A DNA stretch of 64,000 nt from Helianthus annuus. Lineage: Eukaryota > Streptophyta > Magnoliopsida > Asterales > Asteraceae. The notes beneath the pieces were generated by a model, which ran no database searches, was not told the origin of the DNA, and was given only the letters and a program-made list of their open reading frames with translations. Location of the stretch: positions 80,101,392-80,165,391 of the forward strand of contig NC_035444.2 in NCBI RefSeq assembly GCF_002127325.2. The letters are read 5' to 3'. Shown here one piece after another: positions 1 to 10,723 of the stretch. Every line of letters begins with the position of its first letter. Positions within the stretch are counted from its first letter, which is position 1. The position numbers were made by a program, and so were the translations under genes.

Positions 1-1648
1 TAACCAAGCACGTACACAAGGGCAAACGATGCATGTAAATTATCAACATGGGACCATCGATACCAATGACTTCAAGTTGACTGTCCGAGACAGTTCGCAA
101 TACATGATTACCACCGTAATCCATGCAAGTAATTGTCCTTAGCAACCCCCGTGTGAACGGGTGCTGAGTCCAAACTATAGTACTACGTTGCTAAAGCAGG
201 CAGATAGCACTCCACGTGTAAACATAATAAACAGCAATCATTTAGACAAGCAATACATGCAAGTAGGTTAGCGTTCAAATAGTTTGTGTTGTTTGTGATT
301 TTGATAGATTACGTATGTAACACCCAAAAGTGCTGAAAGCAAAAAGGGATCGAGTATACTCACAGTGGTTGATCGTGGATTGAGAGGAGCACTGAGAATA
401 GGTTAGCCTGAATAGTTCGATAACACAACGATGAGTAACGCGGAAAAAGTAAACATTGTACTTGGATCGAGTAGGCCATTCGATCGGACAGCAGTTCGAT
501 CGAGTGGGCTGTTCGATTGGTTTGAAAGTCCGTTCGAACATCCATTCGATCGGCCGGCTGGCTCGATCGGCTGGTTCCTTCAAGTGGATTGTTTCTTCCT
601 TTGATGTGAAGGATGTGTTTGTGTATGATGGTTTGTACTACCTTTCAAGTTGGCCGATCGAACAGCTGTTCGATCGGTTAGCCCAACCGATCGGTTAGCA
701 TTGCATTGTTTTCAAATATGTCACTCGATCGGTTGGCATGCTCGATCGGGTGACATTCCAATGTTTCGAAAAGTCTAAGTGTTTGAAGTATAGTATCTCA
801 TGATTCGAGCAGTAATGATTACAATCGAGTGGCGTAGTCGATCGAACAGTACCTCGTCAATACTACACTTCATGAGTTTGTGGGACTAAGTGCTAGTCGA
901 TCGGTTAGCCTAGCCGATCGGCTGGCATAGTCGTTCGGTTGGGCTGTTCGATCGAACAGCCTAGCCGTTCGGCCAGCTTCTCGATTCGGTTAACCTATCA
1001 CTTAACACTTGGTTATTCCCGTTAATAATTTGGTGTTTTAGAGATATTTTGACTACGAGTTGAACCACAAAACTGAAGTCCCCACTTAGCCTACTGACTC
1101 GAGCAGGAATCACCCAAACTCGGTCAGAGACGGTTTGGAACCCAAGTTTAACGTTTAATCCGGAATCGGTATATCTCTCGGTAGAACCCGAATCTTGAAC
1201 CATGTGTTTGTTTAGATTGATTTGTAAATCGGTTCAAGTCTCGTTTTCACCTTTTTGAGTGTAAAAGAGTTGAAAGATAGATGAAAACCCATCTTCCAAT
1301 CCTTTTCCACCGTGAAATGTTAAGATCTTTGGTAGATTTTAAGTTATTGATGTGGAAATCGGTTAGATCTAGCTTATTCATGGTTGAATGAAGTCAAGAA
1401 CATGAAGTTCTTGATGAACACCAAGAACACCATGATGACATCACTCAAGAACACCTAGATCTTGGTGATTTCATGGATGAAATCCAAGTTTTGAAAGATA
1501 GAAAGATGGAGAATCGATTAATGAACAAAAACGTACAAGGATTAGAGCGAAATACTTACCGGTTTGAGAGAAATCTGAGATTTAGTGAGAAGAAGAGGCT
1601 GGTCGGTCAGAGCTTTTCCAAAAGTGGAAAGTTTGACAAGGACAGCCC

Positions 1649-1656
1649 TATTTATA
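1649..1656 (-). promoter_or_regulatory. TATA box of the family G LTR, copy 1
   Basis: Read on the minus strand this is TATAAATA, followed by a GC-rich start-site region. It is at the same relative place as the TATA box at 41797-41804 in the second copy. The GATCGAACAG palindromes lie directly upstream in element orientation (1680-1815). It is the likely U3 core promoter of the LTR; transcription was not tested. Confidence 0.6.
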
Positions 1657-1679
1657 GGCTTCCAAAAGAGGAAAGGGTC

Positions 1680-1815
1680 AGCTGATCGAACAGCATCCCT
1701 GATCGAGCAGCTGCCCGATCGAACAGCCTGTTCGATCGGCTAGCCTGTTCGATCAGGTTGCCCTGTTCGATCGGCTAGCCTGTTCGATCAGGTTGCCCTG
1801 TTCGATCGGCTTGCC
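1680..1815. repeat. GATCGAACAG/CTGTTCGATC palindrome array upstream of the TATA box
   Basis: The half-sites gatcgaacag and ctgttcgatc alternate here, with a 36-bp unit (gcctgttcgatcaggttg and flanks) present about twice between 1738 and 1810. Related clusters occur at 470-960 in this LTR, at 41680-41770, 42450-42560, 42780-42840 and 42930-43050 in copy 2, and again in the truncated LTR at 62150-62680. The clusters are rich in CpG inside otherwise AT-rich DNA. Confidence 0.7.
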
Positions 1816-2353
1816 TGGTTTTGAGTGTTTCGCGACGATTTTTGATATTTCGACTTCGATGAACGATGATTTGAGAATGATAGAATTCCTAATCAAATTA
1901 CTTTTAGTCTCAACTACTATATCTAACATACGAGCATCCTTACAACCATTTCGGGTTCGATTTCCATTGAGTTTGATTCACCTTTGAGTCTTGATTGATT
2001 TGATTGATTCACCACACACTTTAACATAAAAGTAAACATGCACAAGTAACACATAAGGCACACACACACGTATAAGAGCATTAAAATCATCCACACTTGA
2101 GTTCGATGATTGATTTGATTAGCTTGATTATTGATTGACTAGCTTTATTGCGTTGTTACTTCCTATCATTCACAGTCGGTCGTTGATTCACAGTTCGATT
2201 ATCGTCCGATTAGTTTGATTATACAACACTTACTCCAAATAATACGAAAATCAAAATGGAACTAAAATGAAATTAATCTTTATTAATCTTTAATTCCAAT
2301 AACAGTCAACCCTTGACTTTGACTTTGACTTTTGGAAAACACGGGGTGTTACA

Positions 2354-3950
2354 GTCATCCATATGACCCACCTTATCACCTAGAATCAAAACTGTTAAAA
2401 TATTAGTTTTGACATTATTAAACAACACATAAACATGAGATCCAACATCAAATATATAAAAAAAATGTAAAAGTTTTGTTTTCTGGTTCCACCGTAACTT
2501 ACGGTGTCACCGTAAGTTACGGTGAGTCCTGGAAATCTTTTGGGCCACCGTAAAACAGTAGTGAACCACCGTAAGTTCCTGACCTCTACCGTAAACCACC
2601 GTAAATTACGGTAGCACCTGGAAATTTATGTTTTTGTTTGGTTTGGTTATTACACCAAAACCCAAACTCTCGGATTTTAGTTATCTAGGATGCCAATACG
2701 TTAAATCTCGAAATTTTAATATGTTATATAATATCCAATATCAACAAGTCAATCTATCACAATCCGGAGCATTAACCATGCCTTACTTGATTATCCGACC
2801 CGTTTGGCTCATCTATGGAATTTCTTCCTTTTGACGACTACCAACGAGTTCTAGCCAAGTTTTGACCAATTATTCAATATAGCGATATCATCGCCTAAAT
2901 TCATAGCAACCTTTATTCCAAAATTCAACTATGCATATTATGATGATTCAATTTACTTAATGTAACGGGTCGAGTTACATACCTTAGCGCACGCCCTTCA
3001 ACCGCGAATCACCACCGGCTTGTCCACTCGACGTTCCGGTATCTTGTCCTATAGAGTTCAATTCAAGACATGTTTAGGACTCTCTTTAGACCTCACTTCA
3101 TATAGTATACCGAAACATCTTAATTAAGCGTTAAAGCTTTAAATTTCTATTTATTTTTTTTAAGCATTCTTTGAGGCATTTCTACAAACACTATGAGGGC
3201 AGAATTTCTACATCATTCATACTCATGTTTATAGCTTACTAATTAGTTAGCTTAACTTCAATAAAGCCATCATATAGCAATTAAACATCATACTTTTCTG
3301 AAATCACTTTCTATAATCGAATTACATTAGAATAATCACTCTAAACCCTAGTGTTCATCATCATCATCATGTAAAACCCACAACCCACCTTCAAGGTGTT
3401 CATGGGATTTCCTGAATTTAGTCATAATTTCACATGTAGTTGGCTAGACTTCACTTCTAAACACCATATCAACTCTAATCTAACCACATAACCCACATGC
3501 ATCATCTAACTTCAGATTTTTCCAAAATCATGAGATTTTCAAGTTTAGAGATTTTATCAGATTTTACATACCTTTTAATCCTCTTGAGATGAGGATCACG
3601 ATTCTAGGCTCAGATTTTGTTTTGGACCAGTTTTGCACCTCCAATTTGAGAGTTTTAGTGATTTTAGGGTTTGGAGCTAAGGGGGTGTCGACCTGGTCTT
3701 TCCCCTGATCGACCAACACCTCTTTTGGGGGTGTTTGGTTTATTTTAATTTGTTTTAACAATTTAAGTTTCAATTTTGTCAACTTAGGCCCCTCAACTTT
3801 GTTCTACTTATTGTTTAGTAGTCTTTAACCCCTTTATAAGCTATTTCTAGTCTATTAACTAACTAGGTTAAAAGTTTCTAGTTAGTAAATTTTTCGTTTA
3901 TTTATACTTTATAATTTTAATATAAAGTTTTATATTTTCGGGGTGTTACA
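2354..3950 (-). repeat. 3' LTR of the Tekay-like element (terminal ~248 bp displaced)
   Basis: It aligns with 9120-10723 throughout and ends with gggtgttaca at 3950 (TGTAACACCC in element orientation). The differences are roughly twelve SNPs, a 1-bp T-tract change near 3165, and an 8-bp deletion (tttacggt) near 2596 that removes half of a palindrome present in the other LTR. The region 2494-2615 is packed with ACCGTAA/TTACGGT palindromes. The missing terminal part lies beyond the family G insertion. Confidence 0.88.
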
Positions 3951-4756
3951 AGTCCACCCCCCTTAAAAGGGGTTTCGTCCCCGAAACCGAAATACGTACC
4001 AAATAGTGTAGGGTAGAGTCGTCGCATTTCTTCCTCGGACTCCCACGTAGTGTCCGAGCCTTTCCTATGCTCCCATCTGATTTTGACTTGATCGATTTGT
4101 CTATTTCGTAAGTATTTGACCTTTCGATCTAAAATCTCCACCGGTCTCACCGCATAATTCAGGCTATTATCTACTTCAATATCATCGAAATGAATATAAG
4201 CTGTTTCATCCGTTAGGCACTTTCTTAATTGTGACACGTGAAACGTGCTATGGATTCCACTTAGTTCTTCCGGTAGCTCGAGGCGGTAAGCTACCTTGCT
4301 GATCTTTTCAACAATTTTAAATGGCCCAATAAACCTCGGGCTTAGCTTCCCCCTTTTTCTAAATCTAATAACGCCCTTCCATGGGGAAACTTTTAGCATG
4401 ACCATGTCACCAATCTGAAATTCGATTGGCCTATTCCTTTTATCAGCATACGCCTTTTGCCTGTCTTGAGCTGCCTTCAAGTGTGCCCGAACTATATCGA
4501 TCTTTTCATTAGTGGCTCGTACTATATCTTGATGAGCGAGTTCACGTGGACCCACTTCACCCCAACATACTGGGGTTCGACACTTCCTACCATAAAGCAT
4601 TTCGTACGGTGCCATCTTAATACTAGATTGGTAGTTGTTATTATATGAAAACTCGACTAACGGTAGGTGAACATCCCAACTTCCTCCAAAGTCGATTATA
4701 CATGCCCGTAGCATATCCCCCAATGTTTGTATCGTTCTTTCACTCTGTCCATCCGT
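3917..4756 (-). pseudogene. Integrase C-terminus and chromodomain of the Tekay-like element
   Basis: This is the last piece of the polyprotein, after a TAA that interrupts the HPxTDGQ motif of integrase. It begins with the end of the DDE core, including the SERT-type glutamate region and the YNNNYQSSI and LYGRKCRTP motifs. A GPF/Y-type module follows (RFIGPFKIVEKI...VAYRLELP), then STFHVSQLRKC. The chromodomain is near the end: VEILDRKVKYLRN, VKIRWEHR and TWESEEEMR. In chromoviruses this domain is thought to steer integration toward marked heterochromatin. The reading frame runs about ten codons into the 3' LTR, so the true protein end is at or near the PPT. Apart from the upstream stop this segment is intact. 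Confidence 0.85.
3951..3964 (-). other. Polypurine tract of the Tekay-like element
   Basis: On the minus strand this reads AAGGGGGGTGGACT and abuts the TGTAACACC start of the 3' LTR. Position and composition fit the plus-strand priming site of a gypsy element. Confidence 0.8.
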
Positions 4757-6172
4757 TTAAGGATGGTACGCAGTGCTAATGAACAATTTGGTTCCCATTT
4801 GCTCTTGGAAATCTCGCCAGAAATTTGAAGTAAACCGGGTATCCCTATCAGACACAATGGACACCGGCACCCCGTGACGTGCTATGATTTCATTGGTATA
4901 AACTTCTGACATCTTTTCTGACGTATAAGTCTCACGAATCGGAATGAAGTGAGAACTTTTCGTCAATCTATCCACCACTACCCATATGGCATCAAAACCA
5001 CGATTCGTTTTTGGCAACTTGGTTAGTAGGTCCATTGTGATATGTTCCCATTTCCAAACCGGAATTTCTAACGGTTGGAGTTTGCCGTATGGTTTCTGAT
5101 GCTCCGCCTTGACTTGTAAACATGTCAAGCATTTTTCCACGTACTTCGCCACATCTCTCTTCATTCCGGGCCACCAATAGTTTTGTTTCAAATCATTGTA
5201 CATCTTGGTCGCACCCGGATGAATTGAATAACGGGATTTATGAGCTTCATTAAGTAGAAGTGCCTTCACTCCACAGGTATGTGGGACCCATATCCTTCCA
5301 GATCGAGTCTTTAACCCGTGATTCCCATCCGACAAATCTTTTAACTGACCAATTATTCTTTCTTTCTTCCAATTCTCTTCTTTTACTGCTTCTAATTGCG
5401 CCCCTCGAATACGTTCAAGTATACCCGAGGTTACCACGAGTTGCATTGATCTTACTCGTATCGGGACATAATCCGTTTTTCTGCTCAAAGCATCCGCCAC
5501 CGCATTAGCCTTCCCTGGGTGATAACGTATTTCGCAGTCGTAGTCTTTCACCGTTTCCAGCCATCGCCTTTGTCGCATATTTAACTCCTTTTGATCAAAG
5601 AAGTATTTCAAACTCTTGTGGTCGGTGAATATGGTGCACTTTACTCCATACAAGTAGTGCCTCCATATTTTTAATGCAAACACTACCGCCGCCAACTCGA
5701 GATCGTGTGTGGGATATTTTTTCTCGTGTATCTTCAATTGCCTCGAGGCATAGGCTATTACCTTGCCCCGTTGCATCAACACGCAACCGAGTCCCGATAG
5801 TGAAGCATCCGAATAAACCTCCATGTCTTCGACTCCGTCCGGCAATGTTAGTATCGGAGCTTGAGTTAACTTTTCTTTTAGCGTTTGAAACGCTTTCTCT
5901 TGGTCAACACCCCAAATGAACCTTTCTTTCTTTCGTGTTAGCTTTGTTAGTGGTGACGCAATCTTGGAGAAATCTTGAATGAATCTCCTGTAATATCCCG
6001 CAAGCCCCAAGAAGCTTCTAATTTCTGAAGGGTTCTTCGGGGGATTCCATTTTGACACAGCCTCTATCTTTGACGGATCCACCAATACTCCGTCGGCACT
6101 TATAACATGGCCAAGAAATTGTACCTCTCGTAACCAAAAGACACATTTAGAGAATTTTGCGTATAGCTTCTC
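4757..6172 (-). pseudogene. RT thumb, RNase H and integrase core of the Tekay-like element
   Basis: The frame is open from just after the TGA at 6173-6175 to the TAA at 4757-4759, and it is the same frame as the gag-RT segment upstream. It contains the RT connection ([12 protein letters not shown]), RNase H ([47 protein letters not shown]), the integrase HHCC zinc module ([10 protein letters not shown] ... CLTCLQVK) and the DDE core ([20 protein letters not shown]). All catalytic acidic residues I can place are present. The nominal first residue reported for this frame comes from a TTG and is not a real start; the segment would normally be made as part of Gag-Pol. Confidence 0.88.
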
Positions 6173-8419
6173 TCATCTAAGGGTCTCTAACACTTCTTGT
6201 AAATGATGTGCGTGTTCAGCTTCACTTTTCGAATATACCAATATATCATCGATAAACACGATGACCGACTTATCCAGCATTGGCTTGCAAACCCGGTTCA
6301 TGAGGTCCATGAAAGCCGCGGGTACGTTTGTTAGCCCGAATGACATCACGAGGAATTCGTAATGTCCGTATCTCGTGCGGAAAGCCGTCTTCGGCACATC
6401 TTCTTCTTTGACCTTTAGTTGGTGATACCCCGATCTAAGGTCAATTTTGGAAAACCAGTTCGCACCTTGTAGTTGGTCGAATAAATCATCTATCCTCGGG
6501 AGCGGGTATCGGTTCTTTACCGTGAGTTTGTTTAACTCCCGGTAATCGATACACATGCGCATGCTCCCGTCTTTCTTTCTCACGAACAATACCGGTGCGC
6601 CCCAAGGAGACACACTCGGCCTTATGAATCCCTTGTCAAGCAGGTCTTGGATTTGGAACATCAACTCTTGTAATTCCGACGGTGCAAGTCGGTACGGGGC
6701 TTTTGCTACGGGTTTCGCGCCCGGAATCAATTCGATCCCGAACTCTACTTCCCGTTCAGGTGGTATCCCCGGTAAATCTTCCGGAAAAACATCTTCATAA
6801 TCTCGTACTACCGGTACATCTCCAATCTTTCGTGATTCTTTTTCGGGTTCATTAGCGTATATCATGAATGCCTTGCATCCTCGCCTCATTAGCTTGTGAG
6901 CTTTCAACATTGAGCATACTATGGGGTTGCCTCCTTTTTCGCCGTAAATGGTGACGTGTTTCCCGCTCGGAGATGTCAGTTTTATCTCTTTACGGAAGCA
7001 CACGACCTTTGCATGGTGTCGAGATAGCCAATCCATCCCAACGACTACTTGAAATTCTCCCATCGACATCGGGATTAGATTTATCAAATATTCTTCATCG
7101 TCAATGCTCAGTTTACAATTTTCACATACATCACAAACAATAAAGCTTTTGTTATTACCTATCTCTACTTCTAAGGGCACAGGTAATTTTGTTAGAACAA
7201 ATGAAGGATGCCGAATAAATCCATATGAAACAAAGGATTTATTCGCACCCGTATCAAATAACACACGTGCAGGAATCGAATTTACAGCAAATATACCTGA
7301 GACTACGTCAGGTTCAACCTTTGCTTCTGCGGCGGTTAGTTGAAAAGATCTTGCCTTTGCCTTAGGGGCTTCACCTTTCGGTTTCTGCCCATCCTTCTTT
7401 CCAACCAATTCCGGGCATTCCGACTTCTTGTGACCCGTTCGATAACAATTGTAACAAACCGTCACTTTCTCCGGGCATGATATAGCCATATGTCCCGTTT
7501 TCTTGCATATGGGACAAGGCTTATCCTTGTAACGACATTCGCCTTTATGACCCTTCCCGCAGATCCTGCAACTTGGCGACCCGCCTTTCGTATTAGATTT
7601 CATTGCGCTTTCGTTTGTTCGTGCCTTCTTAGTAGGGCTTGGGTTTACATCTTGTGCTCTCCGTTCACCCCTTTCGATGCTCTTTTTCAGTTCGATATCC
7701 CTTTCCCTAGCAGCATTTATGATCTCGGTAAGTGTCTCGTATTTGGAAGGGGTGATAAATTCCCTATATTCGGCACTCAACATGTTATGATAGTAGTATA
7801 TCTTTTGTTCTTCATTCGTCACCAGATCGTCACAAAACTTCATCTTATCCATAAACGTTGCCGTAATCTTGTCTATGGTTTCATTCTTGTGCCTAAGTTG
7901 CATGAACTCTTCCTTGATTTTATTCATAACCGCTTTGGGGCTATGATGCTTCAGAAATGGCGTCTTGAATTCTTCCCAAGTCATGACCTTAGCAGCTTCA
8001 ATACCGATCTCTCTCTTTTTGTTATCCCACCAATCTTTCGCTTGACTTCTTAGTTGGCCCGTACCATAGGCTACGTAGTCATCTTCGTCACAATGGGTCC
8101 TCTCGAATACCCCCTCGATATCACTTAGCCATCGTTGGCACACTATTGGGTCAACCTCCCCATTATATATTGGTGGTTTACAGGCCATGAATTCCTTATA
8201 TGAACAAGGCTTTCGTCCACCATGCTTTTCCTTTGCTACTTTTGAATCATCTTCCAGTTTCTTGATTCTATCTTCTACTATTGATAAAACTGTGTTTTGA
8301 ATTTTATCAATAAAGCCCGACAAACTGTTTTCGATCGCCTTTCCAACCTCTTCGGCAATCACTTCCCTCACTTGTTCGGTGACTCTTGGCACCGCATCAT
8401 CGTTACCTTGATCAGCCAT
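6173..8419 (-). CDS. Gag, protease and RT palm of the Tekay-like element (ends at a premature TGA)
   Basis: The preferred start is the ATG at 8419 ([11 protein letters not shown]); an in-frame ATG lies 14 codons upstream at 8461. Residue numbers count from 8461. A short coiled region (30-80) is followed by the retrotransposon gag domain (about 95-260, [30 protein letters not shown]). Three CCHC zinc knuckles follow at about 298-309, 316-329 and 336-349. The protease DTGA is at 403-406. RT has YRLAPSE (590), [44 protein letters not shown] and the catalytic FIDD at 736-739. The TGA interrupts what should be one Gag-Pol; it stands where an arginine codon is expected, consistent with CpG deamination. 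Confidence 0.9.
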   Translation of the reverse strand: MADQGNDDAVPRVTEQVREVIAEEVGKAIENSLSGFIDKIQNTVLSIVEDRIKKLEDDSKVAKEKHGGRKPCSYKEFMACKPPIYNGEVDPIVCQRWLSDIEGVFERTHCDEDDYVAYGTGQLRSQAKDWWDNKKREIGIEAAKVMTWEEFKTPFLKHHSPKAVMNKIKEEFMQLRHKNETIDKITATFMDKMKFCDDLVTNEEQKIYYYHNMLSAEYREFITPSKYETLTEIINAARERDIELKKSIERGERRAQDVNPSPTKKARTNESAMKSNTKGGSPSCRICGKGHKGECRYKDKPCPICKKTGHMAISCPEKVTVCYNCYRTGHKKSECPELVGKKDGQKPKGEAPKAKARSFQLTAAEAKVEPDVVSGIFAVNSIPARVLFDTGANKSFVSYGFIRHPSFVLTKLPVPLEVEIGNNKSFIVCDVCENCKLSIDDEEYLINLIPMSMGEFQVVVGMDWLSRHHAKVVCFRKEIKLTSPSGKHVTIYGEKGGNPIVCSMLKAHKLMRRGCKAFMIYANEPEKESRKIGDVPVVRDYEDVFPEDLPGIPPEREVEFGIELIPGAKPVAKAPYRLAPSELQELMFQIQDLLDKGFIRPSVSPWGAPVLFVRKKDGSMRMCIDYRELNKLTVKNRYPLPRIDDLFDQLQGANWFSKIDLRSGYHQLKVKEEDVPKTAFRTRYGHYEFLVMSFGLTNVPAAFMDLMNRVCKPMLDKSVIVFIDDILVYSKSEAEHAHHLQEVLETLR

Positions 8420-8478
8420 CTCTATTTCTGAAATGTTTACATAAGTTGTTAAACATTCCATTTATAACACATGCTTTA

Positions 8479-8688
8479 CTTGTTTTGATTTCATCAAGTT
8501 CATAACTTGATTTAATCATTCTTGTTTTGATTCAATCAAGTTCATAGCTTGATTTAATCATTCTTGTTTTGATTCAATCAAGTTCATAACTTGATTTAAT
8601 CATTCTTGTTTTGATTCAATCAAGTTCATAACTTGATTTAACCATTCTTGTTTCAATTCAATCAAGTTCATAACTTGATTTAATTATT
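8479..8688. repeat. Five tandem 42-bp units, each with a perfect hairpin, in the Tekay leader
   Basis: The units run 8479-8520, 8521-8562, 8563-8604, 8605-8646 and 8647-8688. Most units contain aatcaagtt, the loop cat, then aacttgatt, a perfect 9-bp stem with a 3-nt loop. The array lies between the PBS (8857) and the gag start (8419), so it is in the 5' leader of the genomic RNA. Confidence 0.9.
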
Positions 8689-8856
8689 CTTGTTTCATGC
8701 ATTTCTTGTTTTTTTTTTGAGTGAGCTTACGCACTCTTTTCATGTATATTTGTTCATTTCTCATTCTTTACGTAGTACCTAATTTATTAACAAAATAGGT
8801 TAATTCTTACCGGACGATCGATCAAGCTTGAACCGAACACTTATTGACAACCTTAA

Positions 8857-8868
8857 GCTCTGATACCA
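8857..8868 (-). other. Primer binding site (initiator Met tRNA) of the Tekay-like element
   Basis: The minus strand reads TGGTATCAGAGC, the usual complement to the 3' end of plant tRNA-iMet. It lies three bases inside the LTR end at 8872. Confidence 0.9.
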
Positions 8869-8871
8869 ACT

Positions 8872-10723
8872 TGTAACACCCTAATTTTTTTTTTATTTTA
8901 AGAATAAAATACACCATTTCGATTAAAATATTGGTTACATAACAAAACATTTCTTAAGGAAGTTCATAAGTACGTCAACTTTTAGTCAAGTGATGACTAA
9001 ATTGAGATTTTTAAAAGTTGATTCAGAAATAGTTTACAACCCATTAACTAAGTCTAAGTAGAATTAAAACATTGCGGAAGCTTCAAAAGTCATGTTCGGT
9101 TCTCTTTCGTTGCTTGACCGTCATCCATATGACCCACCTTATCACCTAGAATCAAAACCGTTAAAATATTAGTTTTGACATTATTAAACAACACATAAAC
9201 ATGAGATCCAACATCAAATATATAAAAAAAATGTAAAAGTTTTGTTTTCTGGTTCCACCGTAACTTACGGTGTCACCGTAAGTTACGGTGAGTCCTGGAA
9301 ATCTTTTGGGCCACCGTAAAACAGTAGTGAACCACCGTAAGTCCCTGACCTCTACCGTAATTTACGGTACCACCGTAAATTACGGTAGCACCTGGAAATT
9401 TATGTTTTTGTTTGGTTTGGTTATTACACCAAAACCCAAACTCTCGGATTTTAGTTTTCTAGGATGCCAATACGTTAAATCTCGAAATTTTAATATGTTA
9501 TATAATATCCAATATCAACAAATCAATCTATCACAATCCGGAGCATTAACCATGCCTTACTTGATTATCCGACCCGTTTGGCTCATCTATGGAATTTCTT
9601 CCTTTTGACGACTACCAACGAGTTCTAGCCAAGTTTTGACCAATTATTCAATATAGCGATATCATCGCCTAAATTCATAGCAACCTTTATTCCAAAATTC
9701 AACTATGCATATTATGATGATTCAATTTACTTAATGTAACGGGTCGAGTTACATACCTTAGCGCACGCCCTTCAACCGCGAATCACCACCGGCTTGTCCA
9801 CTCGACGTTCCGGTATCTTGTCCTATAGAGTTCAATTCAAGACATGTTTAGGACTCTCTTTAGACCTCACTTCATATAGTATACCGAAACATCTTAATTA
9901 AGCGTTAAAGCTTTAAATTTCTATTTATTTTTTTAAGCCTTCTTTGAGGCATTTCTACAAACACTATGAGGGCAGAATTTCTACATCATTCATACTCATG
10001 TTTATAGCTTACTAATTAGTTAGCTTAACTTCAATAAAGCCATCATATAGCAATTAAACATCATACTTTTCTGAAATCACTTTCTATAATCGAATTACAT
10101 TAGAATAATCACTCTAAACCCTAGTGTTCATCATCATCATCATGTAAAACCCACAATCCACCTTCAAGGTGTTCATGGGATTTCCTGAATTTAGTCATAA
10201 TTTCACATGTAGTTGGCTAGACTTCACTTCTAGACACCATATCAACTCTAATCTAACCACATAACCCACATGCATCATCTAACTTCAGATTTTTCCAAAA
10301 TCATGAGATTTTCAAGTTTAGAGATTTCATCAGATTTTACATACCTTTTAATCCTCTTGAGATGAGGATCATGATTCTAGGCTCATATTTTGTTTTGGAC
10401 CAGTTTTGCACCTCCAATTTGAGAGTTTTAGTGATTTTAGGGTTTGGAGCTAAGGGGGTGTCGACCTGGTCTTTCCCCTGATCGACCAACACCTCTTTTG
10501 GGGGTGTTTGGTTTATTTTAATTTGTTTTAACAATTTAAGTTTCAATTTTGTCAACTTAGGCCCCTCAACTTTGTTCTACTTATTGTTTAGTAGTCTTTA
10601 ACCCCTTCATAAGCTATTTCTAGTCTATTAACTAACTAGGTTAAAAGTTTCTAGTTAGTAAATTTTCCGTTTATTTATACTTTATAATTTTAATATAAAG
10701 TTTTATATTTTCGGGGTGTTACA
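8872..10723 (-). repeat. 5' LTR of the Tekay-like element (1852 bp, complete)
   Basis: It is bounded by tgtaacaccc at 8872 and ggggtgttaca ending at 10723, giving TG...CA ends. It carries the full set of ACCGTAA/TTACGGT palindromes (9255-9385). It abuts the PBS on the inside and Tat integrase sequence on the outside. Confidence 0.9.

Larger units (their letters stand above)
1..2353 (-). mobile_element. Partial LTR of a long-LTR Ty3/gypsy family (family G, copy 1)
   Basis: This stretch is the reverse complement of most of the LTR at 41127-43930. The two share the terminal tgtaacaccccg (reversed here at 2342-2353), the GATCG-rich palindrome clusters, a TATA box, and the block around 40-190 that matches 43340-43510. 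The left window edge cuts it about 400 bp short of the internal end of the LTR, so a solo LTR and a full element cannot be told apart. It sits inside the 3' LTR of the chromovirus: the sequence from 2354 onward aligns with 9120 onward, and the first 248 bp of that LTR (8872-9119) are missing here. The 5-bp TSD should be gtcat (2354-2358); its partner lies outside the window. Confidence 0.88.
2354..10723 (-). mobile_element. Tekay-like chromovirus (Ty3/gypsy with chromodomain), nearly complete
   Basis: The order on the minus strand is 5' LTR (8872-10723), tRNA-iMet PBS, a leader with hairpin repeats, gag, protease, RT, RNase H, integrase, chromodomain, PPT and 3' LTR (2354-3950, its end displaced by family G). 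The two LTRs differ by about a dozen substitutions and two small indels over 1.6 kb by eye, near 99% identity, so insertion is recent. Coding is broken by only two in-frame stops, a TGA at 6173-6175 and a TAA at 4757-4759; both are consistent with C-to-T changes. The element inserted into the integrase region of the Tat element; the flank at 10724-10728 is tctct, and the other TSD copy is outside the window. Confidence 0.9.

Noticed and set aside
456..698. Open frame of 80 aa at the left edge
   Set aside because: It lies in the palindrome-rich LTR and starts from TTG; its Arg/Gly/Ile repeats are the GATCG palindromes translated.
1680..1815. CRISPR-like repeat array
   Set aside because: Repeats are contiguous palindromes without unique spacers, inside a eukaryotic LTR, with no cas genes.
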